Shown here piece by piece: positions 52,678-61,449 of a stretch of DNA of 64,000 nt (position 1 is the stretch's first letter; each line of letters begins with the position of its first letter). Made by a program: the position numbers and the translations under genes. Source of the stretch: Candidatus Hodarchaeota archaeon (GTDB lineage Archaea > Asgardarchaeota > Heimdallarchaeia > Hodarchaeales > Hodarchaeaceae); assembly GCA_016840285.1 (NCBI GenBank), contig JAEOSR010000015.1:57433-121432 (forward strand), given 5' to 3'. The notes beneath the pieces are model-generated. The model was given only the letters and a program-made list of their open reading frames with translations. It did not search any database and was not told where the DNA came from.

Positions 52678-54849
52678 GTGTTGCTGGTGGGTTCTAGACT
52701 GAAGGAAAAACCATCTATAAAATATTTGTTTGAACCTCGATCCGTTGCGATTATAGGGTGCTCAACCAATCCTAATAAAATTGGTTACAAAGTGCTTGAT
52801 AACATTGTTTATAGCAAATATCAAGGAAAGGTTTACCCTGTGAATCCCAAGGGAGGGGAAATCTTAGGTCATCCATTATTTCGATCAATTAAAGAAATTG
52901 ATGGAGATATTGACTTGGCAACAATTTGTATTCCAGCGAAGTTTGTTTTTACCGCTGTTCAAGAACTAGCGACAAAAAACTGTAAATTCCTCTCAATCAT
53001 TACATCAGGTTTTTCTGAAATTGGTGATATTGAAGAGGAAGAGAAAATTGTTCGATTTGCCCATGAAAATGGAATGCGGGTTTTAGGGCCGAATATCTTC
53101 GGGATATATTCAACGAAATCACCAATAAATGCAACATTTGGAGCGAAGGATATTGAACCAGGTCATGTTGCCATTGTTACCCAGAGTGGAGCACTTGGCG
53201 TCGCTATGATCGGAAAGACTGAAACAGAAGGTATTGGCCTCTCAGCTATAGTTTCAGTAGGGAATAAATCAGATATTGATGAAGCGGATCTGATTGAGTA
53301 TCTGATGAATGATAAACAAACAAAAGTTGTTTTACTATACATTGAGGGCATTAAGGAAGGAGAGAAACTGATAAACGTCCTTAGAGAAGCAACTAAAATA
53401 AAACCAATTATAATCATAAAATCTGGAAGATCAAAAAGAGGTGCACTTGCAGCAGCCTCACATACAGGTTCTCTAGCTGGTGAAGATAATGTCTTTTCTG
53501 ATATCATAAACCAAGTCGGAGCTCTCAGAGCTCTAAGTGTTCAGGAAGCCCTAGACTGGGCAAAATTTTTATCAATTCAGCTTAATTTACCAAAAGGGGA
53601 GAATACTGTTATTGTAACAAATGGCGGGGGAATTGGTGTCCTAGCAACAGATGCATGTGAGATGTATCGAGTTAACCTCTATGATGACCAAGATGTGTTG
53701 AAAGAAATCTTTGGGCCTGTCACCCCATCTTTTGGATCGACAAAAAATCCTGTAGACATAACAGGGGGAGCATCAAATGAGTTTTATGAACAAGCACTCC
53801 AAGTTGCAATTGACAGTGAGGATATCCATTCGATAATATGCTTGGGCTGTGAAACAGCTATTTTTGATTGTGACCAGTTATCAGCAGTCGTTCAGAAGAA
53901 ATTTATTGAGGCCAAACCAACCAAACCCTTAGTTTTTTCATTTTTTGGTGGTTCCAATTTCGAACGTGGTCTTTTTAGTTTAAAAAGTTTGGGTGTTCCT
54001 ATCTTTCCTGATGTCTATCAAGCAGTCTCATGCTTAGGTGCTGTTTACTCAAATTATCGAACATTATCTTACGAGGAAGATTTTACTGACCACAAGGAAC
54101 CTGAAATTGACATTAATGTTTCAATTATTCAGGAAGTAATAAACGAAGTTAGAGAGAAAGGAAGACAGTTCTTGTTAGTTCCAGAGGCTATGCAAGTGAT
54201 GGAAGCAGCTGGAATTCCTATGCCCAAAAGCTATGTTGCAAAGAACATTAAAGAGGCTATCGAATACGCAGAACATGTGGGTTATCCTGTCGTAATGAAA
54301 ATTGTCTCTAAAGACATAATTCATAAGTCAGACGCGGGGGGTGTTGCTCTTAACCTAGAGAATCGAGAAGAAATTATTGATGCATTTGAAGCTATTATGA
54401 ATTCTTGTCGGAGTTACAAACCAGACGCAGAAATTCAAGGCGTTGAAATTGTTACAATGATTAATATGGATGAAGCAATCGAAACTATCATTGGTGCTCG
54501 AATAGATGCAATTTTTGGCCCAACAGTCATGTTTGGTCTTGGAGGGATTTATGTCGAAGTACTAAAAGATATCGCATTTAGAGCTGTACCGCTCACGTGG
54601 AGAGACGCTAATGAGATGGTTAAACAGATTCGATCATATCCCCTCCTATTAGGTGTACGCGGTGAAGCTAGGAAGGATATCGAAGGTTGTATTGAGGTTG
54701 TTATGAGATTAAGTAAAATAATCCAAGCCATTCCTGATATATCAGATATTGAGATTAATCCCTGTTTAGCATTTGAACAGGAAAAAGGCGTTCTTTGTGT
54801 GGATGCCCGAATTCTACTCACTCCTCCTCCTAAAGAAAAGGTGAATTAA
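52678..54849 (+). CDS. ADP-forming acyl-CoA synthetase, fused alpha-beta chain
   Basis: This enzyme makes ATP from acetyl-CoA or another acyl-CoA plus ADP and phosphate, the main energy step of archaeal acid fermentation. The 723 residues have a CoA-binding domain (SVAIIGCSTNPNKIG), two flavodoxin-like ligase domains with the phosphorylated histidine H262 in ASHTGSLAG, and a C-terminal ATP-grasp domain from about residue 495 (GYPVVMKIVSKDIIHKSDAG). The start is GTG; a few codons in, the conserved YLFEPRSVAIIG begins. It follows the CoA-transferase by 123 bp and its last codons hold the ribosome-binding site of the next gene. Confidence 0.93.
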   Translation: MLLVGSRLKEKPSIKYLFEPRSVAIIGCSTNPNKIGYKVLDNIVYSKYQGKVYPVNPKGGEILGHPLFRSIKEIDGDIDLATICIPAKFVFTAVQELATKNCKFLSIITSGFSEIGDIEEEEKIVRFAHENGMRVLGPNIFGIYSTKSPINATFGAKDIEPGHVAIVTQSGALGVAMIGKTETEGIGLSAIVSVGNKSDIDEADLIEYLMNDKQTKVVLLYIEGIKEGEKLINVLREATKIKPIIIIKSGRSKRGALAAASHTGSLAGEDNVFSDIINQVGALRALSVQEALDWAKFLSIQLNLPKGENTVIVTNGGGIGVLATDACEMYRVNLYDDQDVLKEIFGPVTPSFGSTKNPVDITGGASNEFYEQALQVAIDSEDIHSIICLGCETAIFDCDQLSAVVQKKFIEAKPTKPLVFSFFGGSNFERGLFSLKSLGVPIFPDVYQAVSCLGAVYSNYRTLSYEEDFTDHKEPEIDINVSIIQEVINEVREKGRQFLLVPEAMQVMEAAGIPMPKSYVAKNIKEAIEYAEHVGYPVVMKIVSKDIIHKSDAGGVALNLENREEIIDAFEAIMNSCRSYKPDAEIQGVEIVTMINMDEAIETIIGARIDAIFGPTVMFGLGGIYVEVLKDIAFRAVPLTWRDANEMVKQIRSYPLLLGVRGEARKDIEGCIEVVMRLSKIIQAIPDISDIEINPCLAFEQEKGVLCVDARILLTPPPKEKVN

Positions 54850-55884
54850 TTGAAAAAAATTATTATAGCAAGTACAAGTAAAGAAGCAGGTAAAACAAGT
54901 TTAATTGTAGGGTTAGCCAAAGCCCTAAATCGAAAAATTGGATATATAAAGCCCTTTGGTGATCGTCTCCTCTACCAGAAGAAACGTCTGTGGGATTATG
55001 ATTCTGCGCTAGTCACAAACGTTTTAAAGTTAGATGAAGCTCCAGAAGATATATCACTTGGTTTTGCTCACTCAAAACTTCACTTTATGTATGATGAAAC
55101 CTCAACAAAAGAAAGGTTACAAAAAATCATAAATAATGCAAGCAAAGAAAAAGACATTATCTTTATTGAAGGGGGGAAAAACCTAAGCTATGGTCGTTCA
55201 GTTCATCTTGATCCTTTAACTGTAGCCAGAAGTACAGGAGCTCAGTTAATATTAGTTTTTAGTGGTCCTGATGAAGCGATCATCGATGATATCACTTTTT
55301 TTACGAAATGTGTTAATACTCAAGATGTTGATTTCCTCGGTGTTATCATCAATAAGATTAAAGATGTTGAAAATTTCAAAGAGCTTCATTTAGACACATT
55401 TAACGAATTAGGCGCAAAAGTCCTTGGGATTATCCCACATACTAAAGAATTAACCTATTTTTCGATGGATTACTTGAACCAATCATTAATGGCCAAAATA
55501 CTTGCTGGGGAAAGGGGTCTTCAAAATAAAGTAGAACATGTTTTCGTAGGAGCAATGTCAGCTGCTCAAGTCATTAAAAGACCACTTTGGTCACTAGAAA
55601 ACAAATTAATTATTACTCCTGGTGACCGTTCAGATATGATTCTAGCTGCCTTGGAATCATCTACCGCAGGGGTTGTTCTAACCAACAATATACTACCTTC
55701 AGATCCAATTATTGAATCAAAAGCTAATCGGGCAAATATCCCTCTATTATTGGTTTCTACTGATACTTTTGCTACCGCTAAGCACATTGATGACATGGAA
55801 ATTACTTTCACTAAAGATGAAAAAGATAAGATAGACTTACTAGAAAACCTAGTAAAGGAACATATCGATTTAAGTGATTTCTAA
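54850..55884 (+). CDS. BioD-like P-loop protein with DRTGG domain, phosphotransacetylase N-domain type
   Basis: The N-terminal 220 residues resemble dethiobiotin-synthetase-like P-loop domains (IIIASTSKEAGKTSL, then IGYIKPFGD). The rest matches the DRTGG domain that precedes phosphotransacetylase in some bacteria (VFVGAMSAAQVIKRPLWSLE; the motif itself reads GDRSDMI). The catalytic phosphotransacetylase domain is absent. Archaeal genes of this type often sit next to ADP-forming acyl-CoA synthetase, as here, and are thought to sense or regulate acyl-CoA/acetate metabolism. The start is TTG with AAGGTGA at 54838-54844, directly after the synthetase stop, so the two are coupled. Confidence 0.85.
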   Translation: MKKIIIASTSKEAGKTSLIVGLAKALNRKIGYIKPFGDRLLYQKKRLWDYDSALVTNVLKLDEAPEDISLGFAHSKLHFMYDETSTKERLQKIINNASKEKDIIFIEGGKNLSYGRSVHLDPLTVARSTGAQLILVFSGPDEAIIDDITFFTKCVNTQDVDFLGVIINKIKDVENFKELHLDTFNELGAKVLGIIPHTKELTYFSMDYLNQSLMAKILAGERGLQNKVEHVFVGAMSAAQVIKRPLWSLENKLIITPGDRSDMILAALESSTAGVVLTNNILPSDPIIESKANRANIPLLLVSTDTFATAKHIDDMEITFTKDEKDKIDLLENLVKEHIDLSDF

Positions 55885-55887
55885 TCC

Positions 55888-57261
55888 TCAAGTCGAGTAT
55901 AAACTTGCTAGAATTTGTTTCAATTCCTTCTCTGACCGTTTAAGCCCAGTTATATCTATACCTGAACTTAGAACGCCTAAAATCCTTTTATTTTCATCTT
56001 CCAGTGTCATATTTCGCCAGGAGATGACTCTTTCTTCACCACTTTTTGTTAAAATGATATTTTCGCCTATGTCTGTTTGGTCAATTTCCCCATTCATTAG
56101 TGATTCAAATAATTCCTTCTCATACGATCTCATGTCTTCTGGTATAACAGTATCAAACCAGTTTTTACCAATTAACTCCCCCTCTTCATATTTTAGTGTT
56201 TCACAACCTTTCCTATTTACAAGTGTAACTCTTCCTAGAGTATCCAAGGCAATGATAGTGACTCCTACAATATCTAGATACATCTGGGCAAGTTTTTCCC
56301 CTTTCTGAATTTCCTTCTCCATTTTTTTGAATAAATTCTTGAATCGAGCTTCACTAGCTGCCAATAAGGCATTAAATTGAGCTTCATTATTCAGGGACTC
56401 TTTTCTTTCTGAAATATCTAGAAAAGCAATAACATTCCCAATGATCTCATTTTGGTCATTTCGAATAGCTTCACTTACAGATTCAATAGGAAACTTCGTT
56501 CCATCTCTTCTCTGGAGCATCGCCTCAGTCCCACGGCCTATTGCTTCTCTTTCTTGAAGAATGAGACTTTCGATCTTTCTTCCGATCAGCTCATCTACTT
56601 TGTATCCGAGCATTTTTCCAGCCGCAGGATTAACATGAGTAAGTATTCCATCGTTATCTAAACTGTATATTCCTATTGCAGTGGAGTTAAGAATATTTTC
56701 TAACCGTTGGGAACGAATCTTTCCTATCATTGCTTGTTTTTCAAAGACATTTTTTTCCTGCACTTGTTTGGTGATGTCACAGAATAATGTAGCGAATTGT
56801 CCTTGAGATGGACTGAAAATGCGCATTGAAAACCATTTTCTCAATGTTGCTGAATACTGTTCTAAGGTTGTTGATTGTCTATTCAAAGCAACCTCTCCAA
56901 AGATCTGAATCCAATCTTCAAGGTCCTTTTCCATCCCTGGAAATGCTTCTGACACTCGTTTTCCGATTATCAGCTCTTTTTTTACACCAATTATCTCTTC
57001 AAATGTTTCGTTAACTTCTAAAAAGATAAAATCAGATGGATTTACATCCTCTACGATGATTTCGTAATGTGCGTACCCTATTTCCATATTATTTATGAAA
57101 TCATGGTATGTTGACTCACTCTTTCTCAGATTTTCAATATCCTTATCTTTCTGACTCAGGAGACCATTAAGTTCATGAATACGATTATTTAATTCACTTA
57201 TTTGGTTTGTTATTTTGTTTGTAGACATATTATCTGCTTTGTTTGTCATTCGTTCTTCCAA
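55888..57261 (-). CDS. Triple-PAS sensor protein without output domain
   Basis: A coiled-coil start (ISELNNRIHELNGLLSQKDK) is followed by three PAS domains at about 50-165, 185-290 and 325-445. Examples are GIYSLDNDGILTHVNPAAGK with LGYKVDELIG, and IIALDTLGRVTLVNRKGCET with EGELIGKNWFD. PAC motifs follow the last two. The chain stops 12 residues after the third PAS, where a histidine-kinase domain would normally begin. It therefore either signals through protein contacts or has lost its kinase. It is convergent with the BioD-like gene with a 3-bp gap. Confidence 0.85.
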   Translation of the reverse strand: MEERMTNKADNMSTNKITNQISELNNRIHELNGLLSQKDKDIENLRKSESTYHDFINNMEIGYAHYEIIVEDVNPSDFIFLEVNETFEEIIGVKKELIIGKRVSEAFPGMEKDLEDWIQIFGEVALNRQSTTLEQYSATLRKWFSMRIFSPSQGQFATLFCDITKQVQEKNVFEKQAMIGKIRSQRLENILNSTAIGIYSLDNDGILTHVNPAAGKMLGYKVDELIGRKIESLILQEREAIGRGTEAMLQRRDGTKFPIESVSEAIRNDQNEIIGNVIAFLDISERKESLNNEAQFNALLAASEARFKNLFKKMEKEIQKGEKLAQMYLDIVGVTIIALDTLGRVTLVNRKGCETLKYEEGELIGKNWFDTVIPEDMRSYEKELFESLMNGEIDQTDIGENIILTKSGEERVISWRNMTLEDENKRILGVLSSGIDITGLKRSEKELKQILASLYST

Positions 57262-57767
57262 ATTTGTTCATCTTCTCTTAAAGGTAATTTGATATCTGAG
57301 GAACTCTAGCTCAGGAACTTGTCTAAACAAAATTACAATTAGTGTCTAGAAGAATAGTAATTCTACTTCTTATTAAGGGTGATCTTTTGACCTTGAAATT
57401 TCCTCCCCTTTTTAAGAACTTGAATTTAAACTCTTTTGTTATTCCTAAATCCAATATACATGGGTAAATATAACAAAATAAGTTTCTAAATGGACATGTT
57501 CCGCATAATGTGTAAGAATTATCTTATCAGAAGAGAGGTACTGCAAACTATTCATTTTTTCCAAGCATACGTTTTCAAACTATAAAGAATAGAGTACACA
57601 CCCCTTTTTTAACCATTCTCAGAAGATAACTTAACGATTATTCGTGAAAGATGTTCTGTGGAAGTCATTACTTTTATAAAATCTTCCTCTATCAGTTTTA
57701 AAATCGTAAATGGAAAAAAGAATGCATGACTAAAAATATTAATTGACACTAGGGGTTACGACGAACA
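57262..57767. other. 506-bp intergenic stretch with divergent promoters
   Basis: No gene is seen. The stretch lies between the PAS-sensor start and the longin-like gene start and is A+T-rich. An imperfect hairpin, AGAAG..TAG/CTA-CTTCT, lies at 57349-57371. The TATA-like element for the right-hand gene is listed separately. Confidence 0.4.
57731..57742 (+). promoter_or_regulatory. TATA-like element of the longin-like gene
   Basis: TAAAAATATTAA lies about 30 bp before ATG 57768, the spacing expected for an archaeal TATA box with a very short or absent leader. Confidence 0.35.
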
Positions 57768-58205
57768 ATGGTAGTATACGAAGTCGGCGTAATATCAAGA
57801 GCGGGTCTTCCAGTGATTCATATTGACTTTAGGCCTGGGATTGAAGGAGATCCTCTTATGACAGCTGGCTTCTTAACCGCTCTTCAACAATTTGTCAATT
57901 CCACGTTCTCGGATGAAACACAATCCTTCTCTATGAAAAAATTTGCTGTTTTCTTCTCTAAAGTAGATCTATTTAAGGAGGAAGCAAGTGTATATGCTAT
58001 TTGTGATCGAGGAAAAAGCCACAAAGCGATCCAAGAAAGAATTAAAATAGTAGCAAATCACCTCATTGAGGTTTTTCCTTCACTTAGTGACAACTTAGAA
58101 ATAGAAGAGACTCCCCAAGGGAAAGAATTCATAGAATTCATTAAAAAAGAGTTTGGGAATCTGATAGTAAAACCAGAAGAAAGAGCACGCAAACTTTTCG
58201 GGTAA
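57768..58205 (+). CDS. Stand-alone longin-like protein
   Basis: The 145 residues begin with strands YEVGVISRAGLPVIHIDF and continue with a helix (LMTAGFLTALQQFVNSTF). Three more strands follow (MKKFAVFFSKVDLFK and ASVYAICDRG), then a helix (AIQERIKIVANHLIEVFP). This is the beta-beta-alpha-three-beta-alpha order of longin/roadblock folds, as in small-GTPase regulators and trafficking proteins of eukaryotes and Asgard archaea. It is followed by a charged tail. No small GTPase gene is near. A role as GTPase partner is inferred from fold only. Transcription probably ends at the T-rich tracts just downstream. Confidence 0.7.
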   Translation: MVVYEVGVISRAGLPVIHIDFRPGIEGDPLMTAGFLTALQQFVNSTFSDETQSFSMKKFAVFFSKVDLFKEEASVYAICDRGKSHKAIQERIKIVANHLIEVFPSLSDNLEIEETPQGKEFIEFIKKEFGNLIVKPEERARKLFG

Positions 58206-58216
58206 AATCAGACAAT

Positions 58217-58271
58217 CTCTTTTTCTTTGTGAAATAAAAATCCTTTTTCTCCCTTTTTCTTACCCATTTTT
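58217..58271 (+). terminator. T-rich terminator tract after the longin-like gene
   Basis: Four runs of five T (CTTTTTC, CTTTTTC, CTTTTTC, ATTTTTA) occur within 55 bases starting 12 bp after the stop. Archaeal RNA polymerase ends transcripts at such oligo-T tracts without a hairpin. Confidence 0.5.
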
Positions 58272-58289
58272 ACTCAAATTGAGCTTTTC

Positions 58290-58547
58290 TCAATCTATAC
58301 TGTGTTTAAGAGACGTGACTGCCACCTTGTGCTCATTAATTTCACCCTCATTAAAAATAATTCGCGCAAAAAACCATACTGGAGATCCATGCCTTAATAT
58401 GTCAAAATCAAAAAGAATAGCAGCATATCCAGAACCAGAAATAGCTGAAAAGCCAATTAACGTTGCATCTTCATGGAATTTATCTGTATTACTCCAATAA
58501 AAAGTAACATTGGTACTCAGATACTCACACGATGGTTGCCAGGGCAT
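58290..58547 (-). pseudogene. Fragment of an extracellular-type domain
   Basis: The 85-residue frame contains a beta-rich, aromatic sequence (VTFYWSNTDKFHED, GFSAISGSGYAAILFDFDIL, SPVWFFARIIF) that looks like a piece of a secreted or surface domain. It has no signal peptide, a stop three codons upstream of its ATG, and no neighbouring partner. It most likely is a remnant of a larger gene; a very small intact gene cannot be excluded. Confidence 0.35.
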
Positions 58548-58549
58548 AA

Positions 58550-58573
58550 ACTCTCAAAGCATATTTTGAGAGT
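58550..58573. other. 9-bp stem hairpin beside the gene fragment
   Basis: ACTCTCAAA-gcatat-TTTGAGAGT is a perfect 9-bp inverted repeat directly upstream (minus strand) of the fragment at 58290-58547. It could be an operator, an RNA hairpin, or the terminal inverted repeat of a lost element. The rest of 58574-58808 shows no gene. Confidence 0.45.
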
Positions 58574-58808
58574 GAAACATTACGGCATTAGTGTCGTCAA
58601 ATATACCTTATAATTGTTAAAGCTAGCTTCCGTTTAAGTATCAATTATACGACATTGGAGATTATTCTCTTCATTTGTGCTGGACTCCCTTCAAGAGTTA
58701 AGTTAAGTAATTCCTCCCAAAATCACTCAACAGGAACTTAGAGCGCAAATCAAAGAGAAATCTCTATAGGATTAGTAAGTCTGATCCTACTTATCCTAAA
58801 ATATCTAA

Positions 58809-59399
58809 TTAATCTAAACCAAAACAGCCTATTATCACACCATGGCTTGCTTTCATTGATAATTCTTGAAATGATGCGTTTTTTGACTGAGTTTTTACTA
58901 ACTTTCTAATTTCATCATATTTCCCTCTTATTTTACCAACTATTTTTTCATCTATCAGTAATAATTCTCCAAATGAATCTCGTCTTTCTATATCCAAATC
59001 CTCATCCTGGTTTTTTGTCAATCGTTGTATTTGCTTATTTATCAGACTGGACATTAAATATAATTCAAAGAGTGCAACTTCTCTTGGGTATTTTTCTGCC
59101 ATGATCTTTAGAGTACCTGACTCTTTATCTTCAACAAACTCATTAGATATTTTGTACTCCTTTTGAATGAAATTCCTAACCTGCTTTGTATGAATATGTA
59201 TTAACCTACTTTCCTCTAACTGTTTAAGATGATAATAAATAGCGGTTCCTTTCATTCTGAGTCTCTTTTGTAACTGTTTGGCAGTAATACCAGGATATCT
59301 TAGGATTTCAAACCATAAGGAAATTTTAACAGGGTCATTTACCAGTTTAACCATTGATTCAGCAATTTCATTGGATTTCATTTGATGATTTTTCAACAA
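58809..59399 (-). CDS. ArsR-type winged-helix regulator
   Basis: The N-terminal 90 residues are a clear winged helix (PVKISLWFEILRYPGITAKQ, RMKGTAIYYHLKQLEESRLI), the ArsR/HTH_20 pattern. The C-terminal 100 residues are helical and may dimerise or sense a ligand. The start may be ATG 59399 or the methionine six codons in. It is divergent from the aldo-keto reductase-like gene across 63 bp that contain a perfect inverted repeat, so it probably controls both. Confidence 0.85.
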   Translation of the reverse strand: MLKNHQMKSNEIAESMVKLVNDPVKISLWFEILRYPGITAKQLQKRLRMKGTAIYYHLKQLEESRLIHIHTKQVRNFIQKEYKISNEFVEDKESGTLKIMAEKYPREVALFELYLMSSLINKQIQRLTKNQDEDLDIERRDSFGELLLIDEKIVGKIRGKYDEIRKLVKTQSKNASFQELSMKASHGVIIGCFGLD

Positions 59400-59423
59400 T
59401 CAAAACCTTTTTAAAGTTTCGAT

Positions 59424-59442
59424 CATTCAAATTTATTGAATG
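59424..59442. promoter_or_regulatory. Operator candidate between ArsR-type and AKR-like genes
   Basis: CATTCAA-attta-TTGAATG is a perfect 7-bp inverted repeat centred in the 63-bp divergent intergenic region. An outer GTTTC (59417) / GAAAC (59455) pair surrounds it. The site suits a dimeric ArsR-type repressor that blocks both promoters. Confidence 0.55.
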
Positions 59443-59462
59443 TAAGAATTTGGTGAAACGTT

Positions 59463-60548
59463 GTGAGATATGTTCAACTTGGTAAAAGCAATATGAAAAT
59501 CTCAAAAATAGGATTTGGAAGTAGAAATATTGTACAAAAATATAGAAATGACATTAAAGGCCTTAATGAAATCATTTCATCGTCAATAGATCTAGGTATT
59601 ACTTTTTTTATAGCAGCTAGTCATTATTCAGATGGTGAATCTGAGAAATTGATTGGAGAAGCATTGAGTGAATATCGAGATGAGATTGTGTTAGCAACTA
59701 GTGTTGGTGTGGAAAAAACAGACGAAGGTATGGTTTTAGATATATCCCCAGAATCATTAAAAAAACAAATCAATACCTCATTGAAAAATCTGAATACTGA
59801 TTCTTTGGATCTTCTCCAACTTCATTACGCTAATCCATTAGCTAACAATCAAAAATCCCTTGAATATTTACAGGAACTTCAATCATCAGATATTATTAAA
59901 TCAATAGGATTGTCAAACTTCAATTTATATGATTTAAAAGAATGGACTGAATGTGCTGATTCAGTTCAGATGCCTTATAATCCAATTCAAAGAGAAATTG
60001 AAGGAGAATACCTTGACTATTGCAATAAACATGCTATTACACTTCTTGCTTATACACCCCTCCTAGCTGGTTTATTCACCGATACAGTATTATATGGTTC
60101 TTATATTCCAGAAATAGTAAAATATATTCCTGAGAAAAAGGAATCATTAATTAAATCTGTACAGGTGCTTTCTGAAGCAGCAGTTAAGACCAACAAAACT
60201 GTGCCGGAAGTTATATTAGCTTGGATGTCGAAAACCTCTGGAATTGGTTGTATACTAGTCGGTACAACAAATATTGATCATTTAAAATCAAATGTATCAG
60301 CTATTGACAACAATATGTCACGAAAAGAGATGGATATAATTCAAGAAGCATTTGATAAAATTCAATCTATTTTTCCACAAGGAATCACTTATCCACTTTC
60401 CATTGATAATGTTTACATACATAAAAATGGTGAAAAATTCGCTTATGCGATGGGATTTTGTTTTAGAATTCCCCCGGAGGCCAAAATAGGAGATACAGTA
60501 ATTATTAATGACACTCTGGGTAAAGTGATATCAGTTCTTCCAGCTTAA
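59463..60548 (+). CDS. Aldo-keto reductase-fold protein with lost catalytic residues
   Basis: The 361 residues follow the aldo-keto reductase barrel: GKSNMKISKIGFG at the start, SLDLLQLHYANP, IKSIGLSNF, QMPYNPIQRE and VPEVILAWM. The catalytic tetrad is incomplete. Isoleucine 50 stands where aspartate is required and serine 80 where lysine is required; Y55 and H121 remain. The last 60 residues form an extra beta-rich domain (YAMGFCFRIPPEAKIGDTVI) absent from ordinary reductases. It may bind NAD(P) and a ligand without turning it over. The start is GTG. Divergent ArsR-type control suggests a sensing or stress role. Confidence 0.8.
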   Translation: MRYVQLGKSNMKISKIGFGSRNIVQKYRNDIKGLNEIISSSIDLGITFFIAASHYSDGESEKLIGEALSEYRDEIVLATSVGVEKTDEGMVLDISPESLKKQINTSLKNLNTDSLDLLQLHYANPLANNQKSLEYLQELQSSDIIKSIGLSNFNLYDLKEWTECADSVQMPYNPIQREIEGEYLDYCNKHAITLLAYTPLLAGLFTDTVLYGSYIPEIVKYIPEKKESLIKSVQVLSEAAVKTNKTVPEVILAWMSKTSGIGCILVGTTNIDHLKSNVSAIDNNMSRKEMDIIQEAFDKIQSIFPQGITYPLSIDNVYIHKNGEKFAYAMGFCFRIPPEAKIGDTVIINDTLGKVISVLPA

Positions 60549-60633
60549 GGAACGGTAATGGTTTAAACTAATCTTAAATGAAGAACAGGTTTGATTCTTC
60601 TTATAAAGACAACACGCACAGAATGGGAGAAAA

Positions 60634-61275
60634 ATGATAGAAATAAAAGAAGAAAGGTCTACTCGAGAAGTAAATGATAGAGAAGGGATGTTAGAATCTC
60701 TTCAAGCAATCGGTCTCTTTTTAACACCGATCTTACTTGTTTTACCATTTATTATTCTTAGAATCATGGATGTTGTTCTCGCTTATTATATAATCTATAC
60801 CGTTTATATTCTTGGCACGATAGCCATACTAAAATTTAATAACAAGAAGCTACAGGATATTGGTATTTCAACCAAAGGACTTGGTCAAAGTTTAGGTGGT
60901 TCAATTCTATTTGTTTCTATTATGATTATTATATTCACAGTAAGAGAAGGATTACAACTTACAACAGAATTGTCATTATCAAAGATAATTGAATAAGTGA
61001 TAATTAATTTTATTTTACGCGGACTAGGTCAAGAAATACTCTTCAGAGGATTGATGTTGTTTTCTATATGGAGATGGAAAGGATGGAGAGTAGCACTGGT
61101 AGTTTCTTCAGTTCTTTTCGGATTTGTTCACATTACAAAGGGTTTGAATTATGTTGTTACAACAATGTTTTTTGGGTTTGTTTATGGGTATTTAGCTTAT
61201 CAGTCTGAAAATATTATAGGTTCTACGTTTGCACACGGTCTTTATAACTTTGTAATGGGGTTTTTATTAGTCTAA
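60634..61275 (+). pseudogene. CAAX/CPBP-family membrane protease interrupted by an in-frame TAA
   Basis: Two open segments in the same frame are separated only by TAA at 60994-60996. Read through, they give a 213-residue protein with about eight membrane helices and CPBP motifs: GQEILFRG (motif 1, with Q in place of the first Glu), FGFVHITKG (motif 2) and FAHGLYNF (motif 3). These proteases cleave prenylated proteins or process bacteriocin-like peptides. All catalytic motifs lie after the stop. The gene is either inactivated, read through, or the downstream part is translated alone from GTG 60997. A sequencing error is also possible. Confidence 0.7.
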
Positions 61276-61449
61276 GTAGTTATTAAGAATCGCCATCAGT
61301 ATAAACTTTGATAATTAAATTGTAATTAATGAAATGTCAGAGAGCGTTGGAATGAAAGGATTTTCATAGGAAAGTTCTAACTCTATATCCTCAATCTACA
61401 TTATGTTCACACTTTGGGAAAAAAAGGAAATTAGCGAAGATGGAAGGAT

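Noticed and set aside
53163..53507. Minus-strand open frame over the acyl-CoA synthetase gene
   Set aside because: It is antisense to the catalytic histidine region of a strongly conserved enzyme.
55874..56308. Plus-strand open frame of 144 codons
   Set aside because: It lies antisense to the PAS-sensor gene, is serine- and phenylalanine-rich as expected for a mirrored coding frame, and has no domain.
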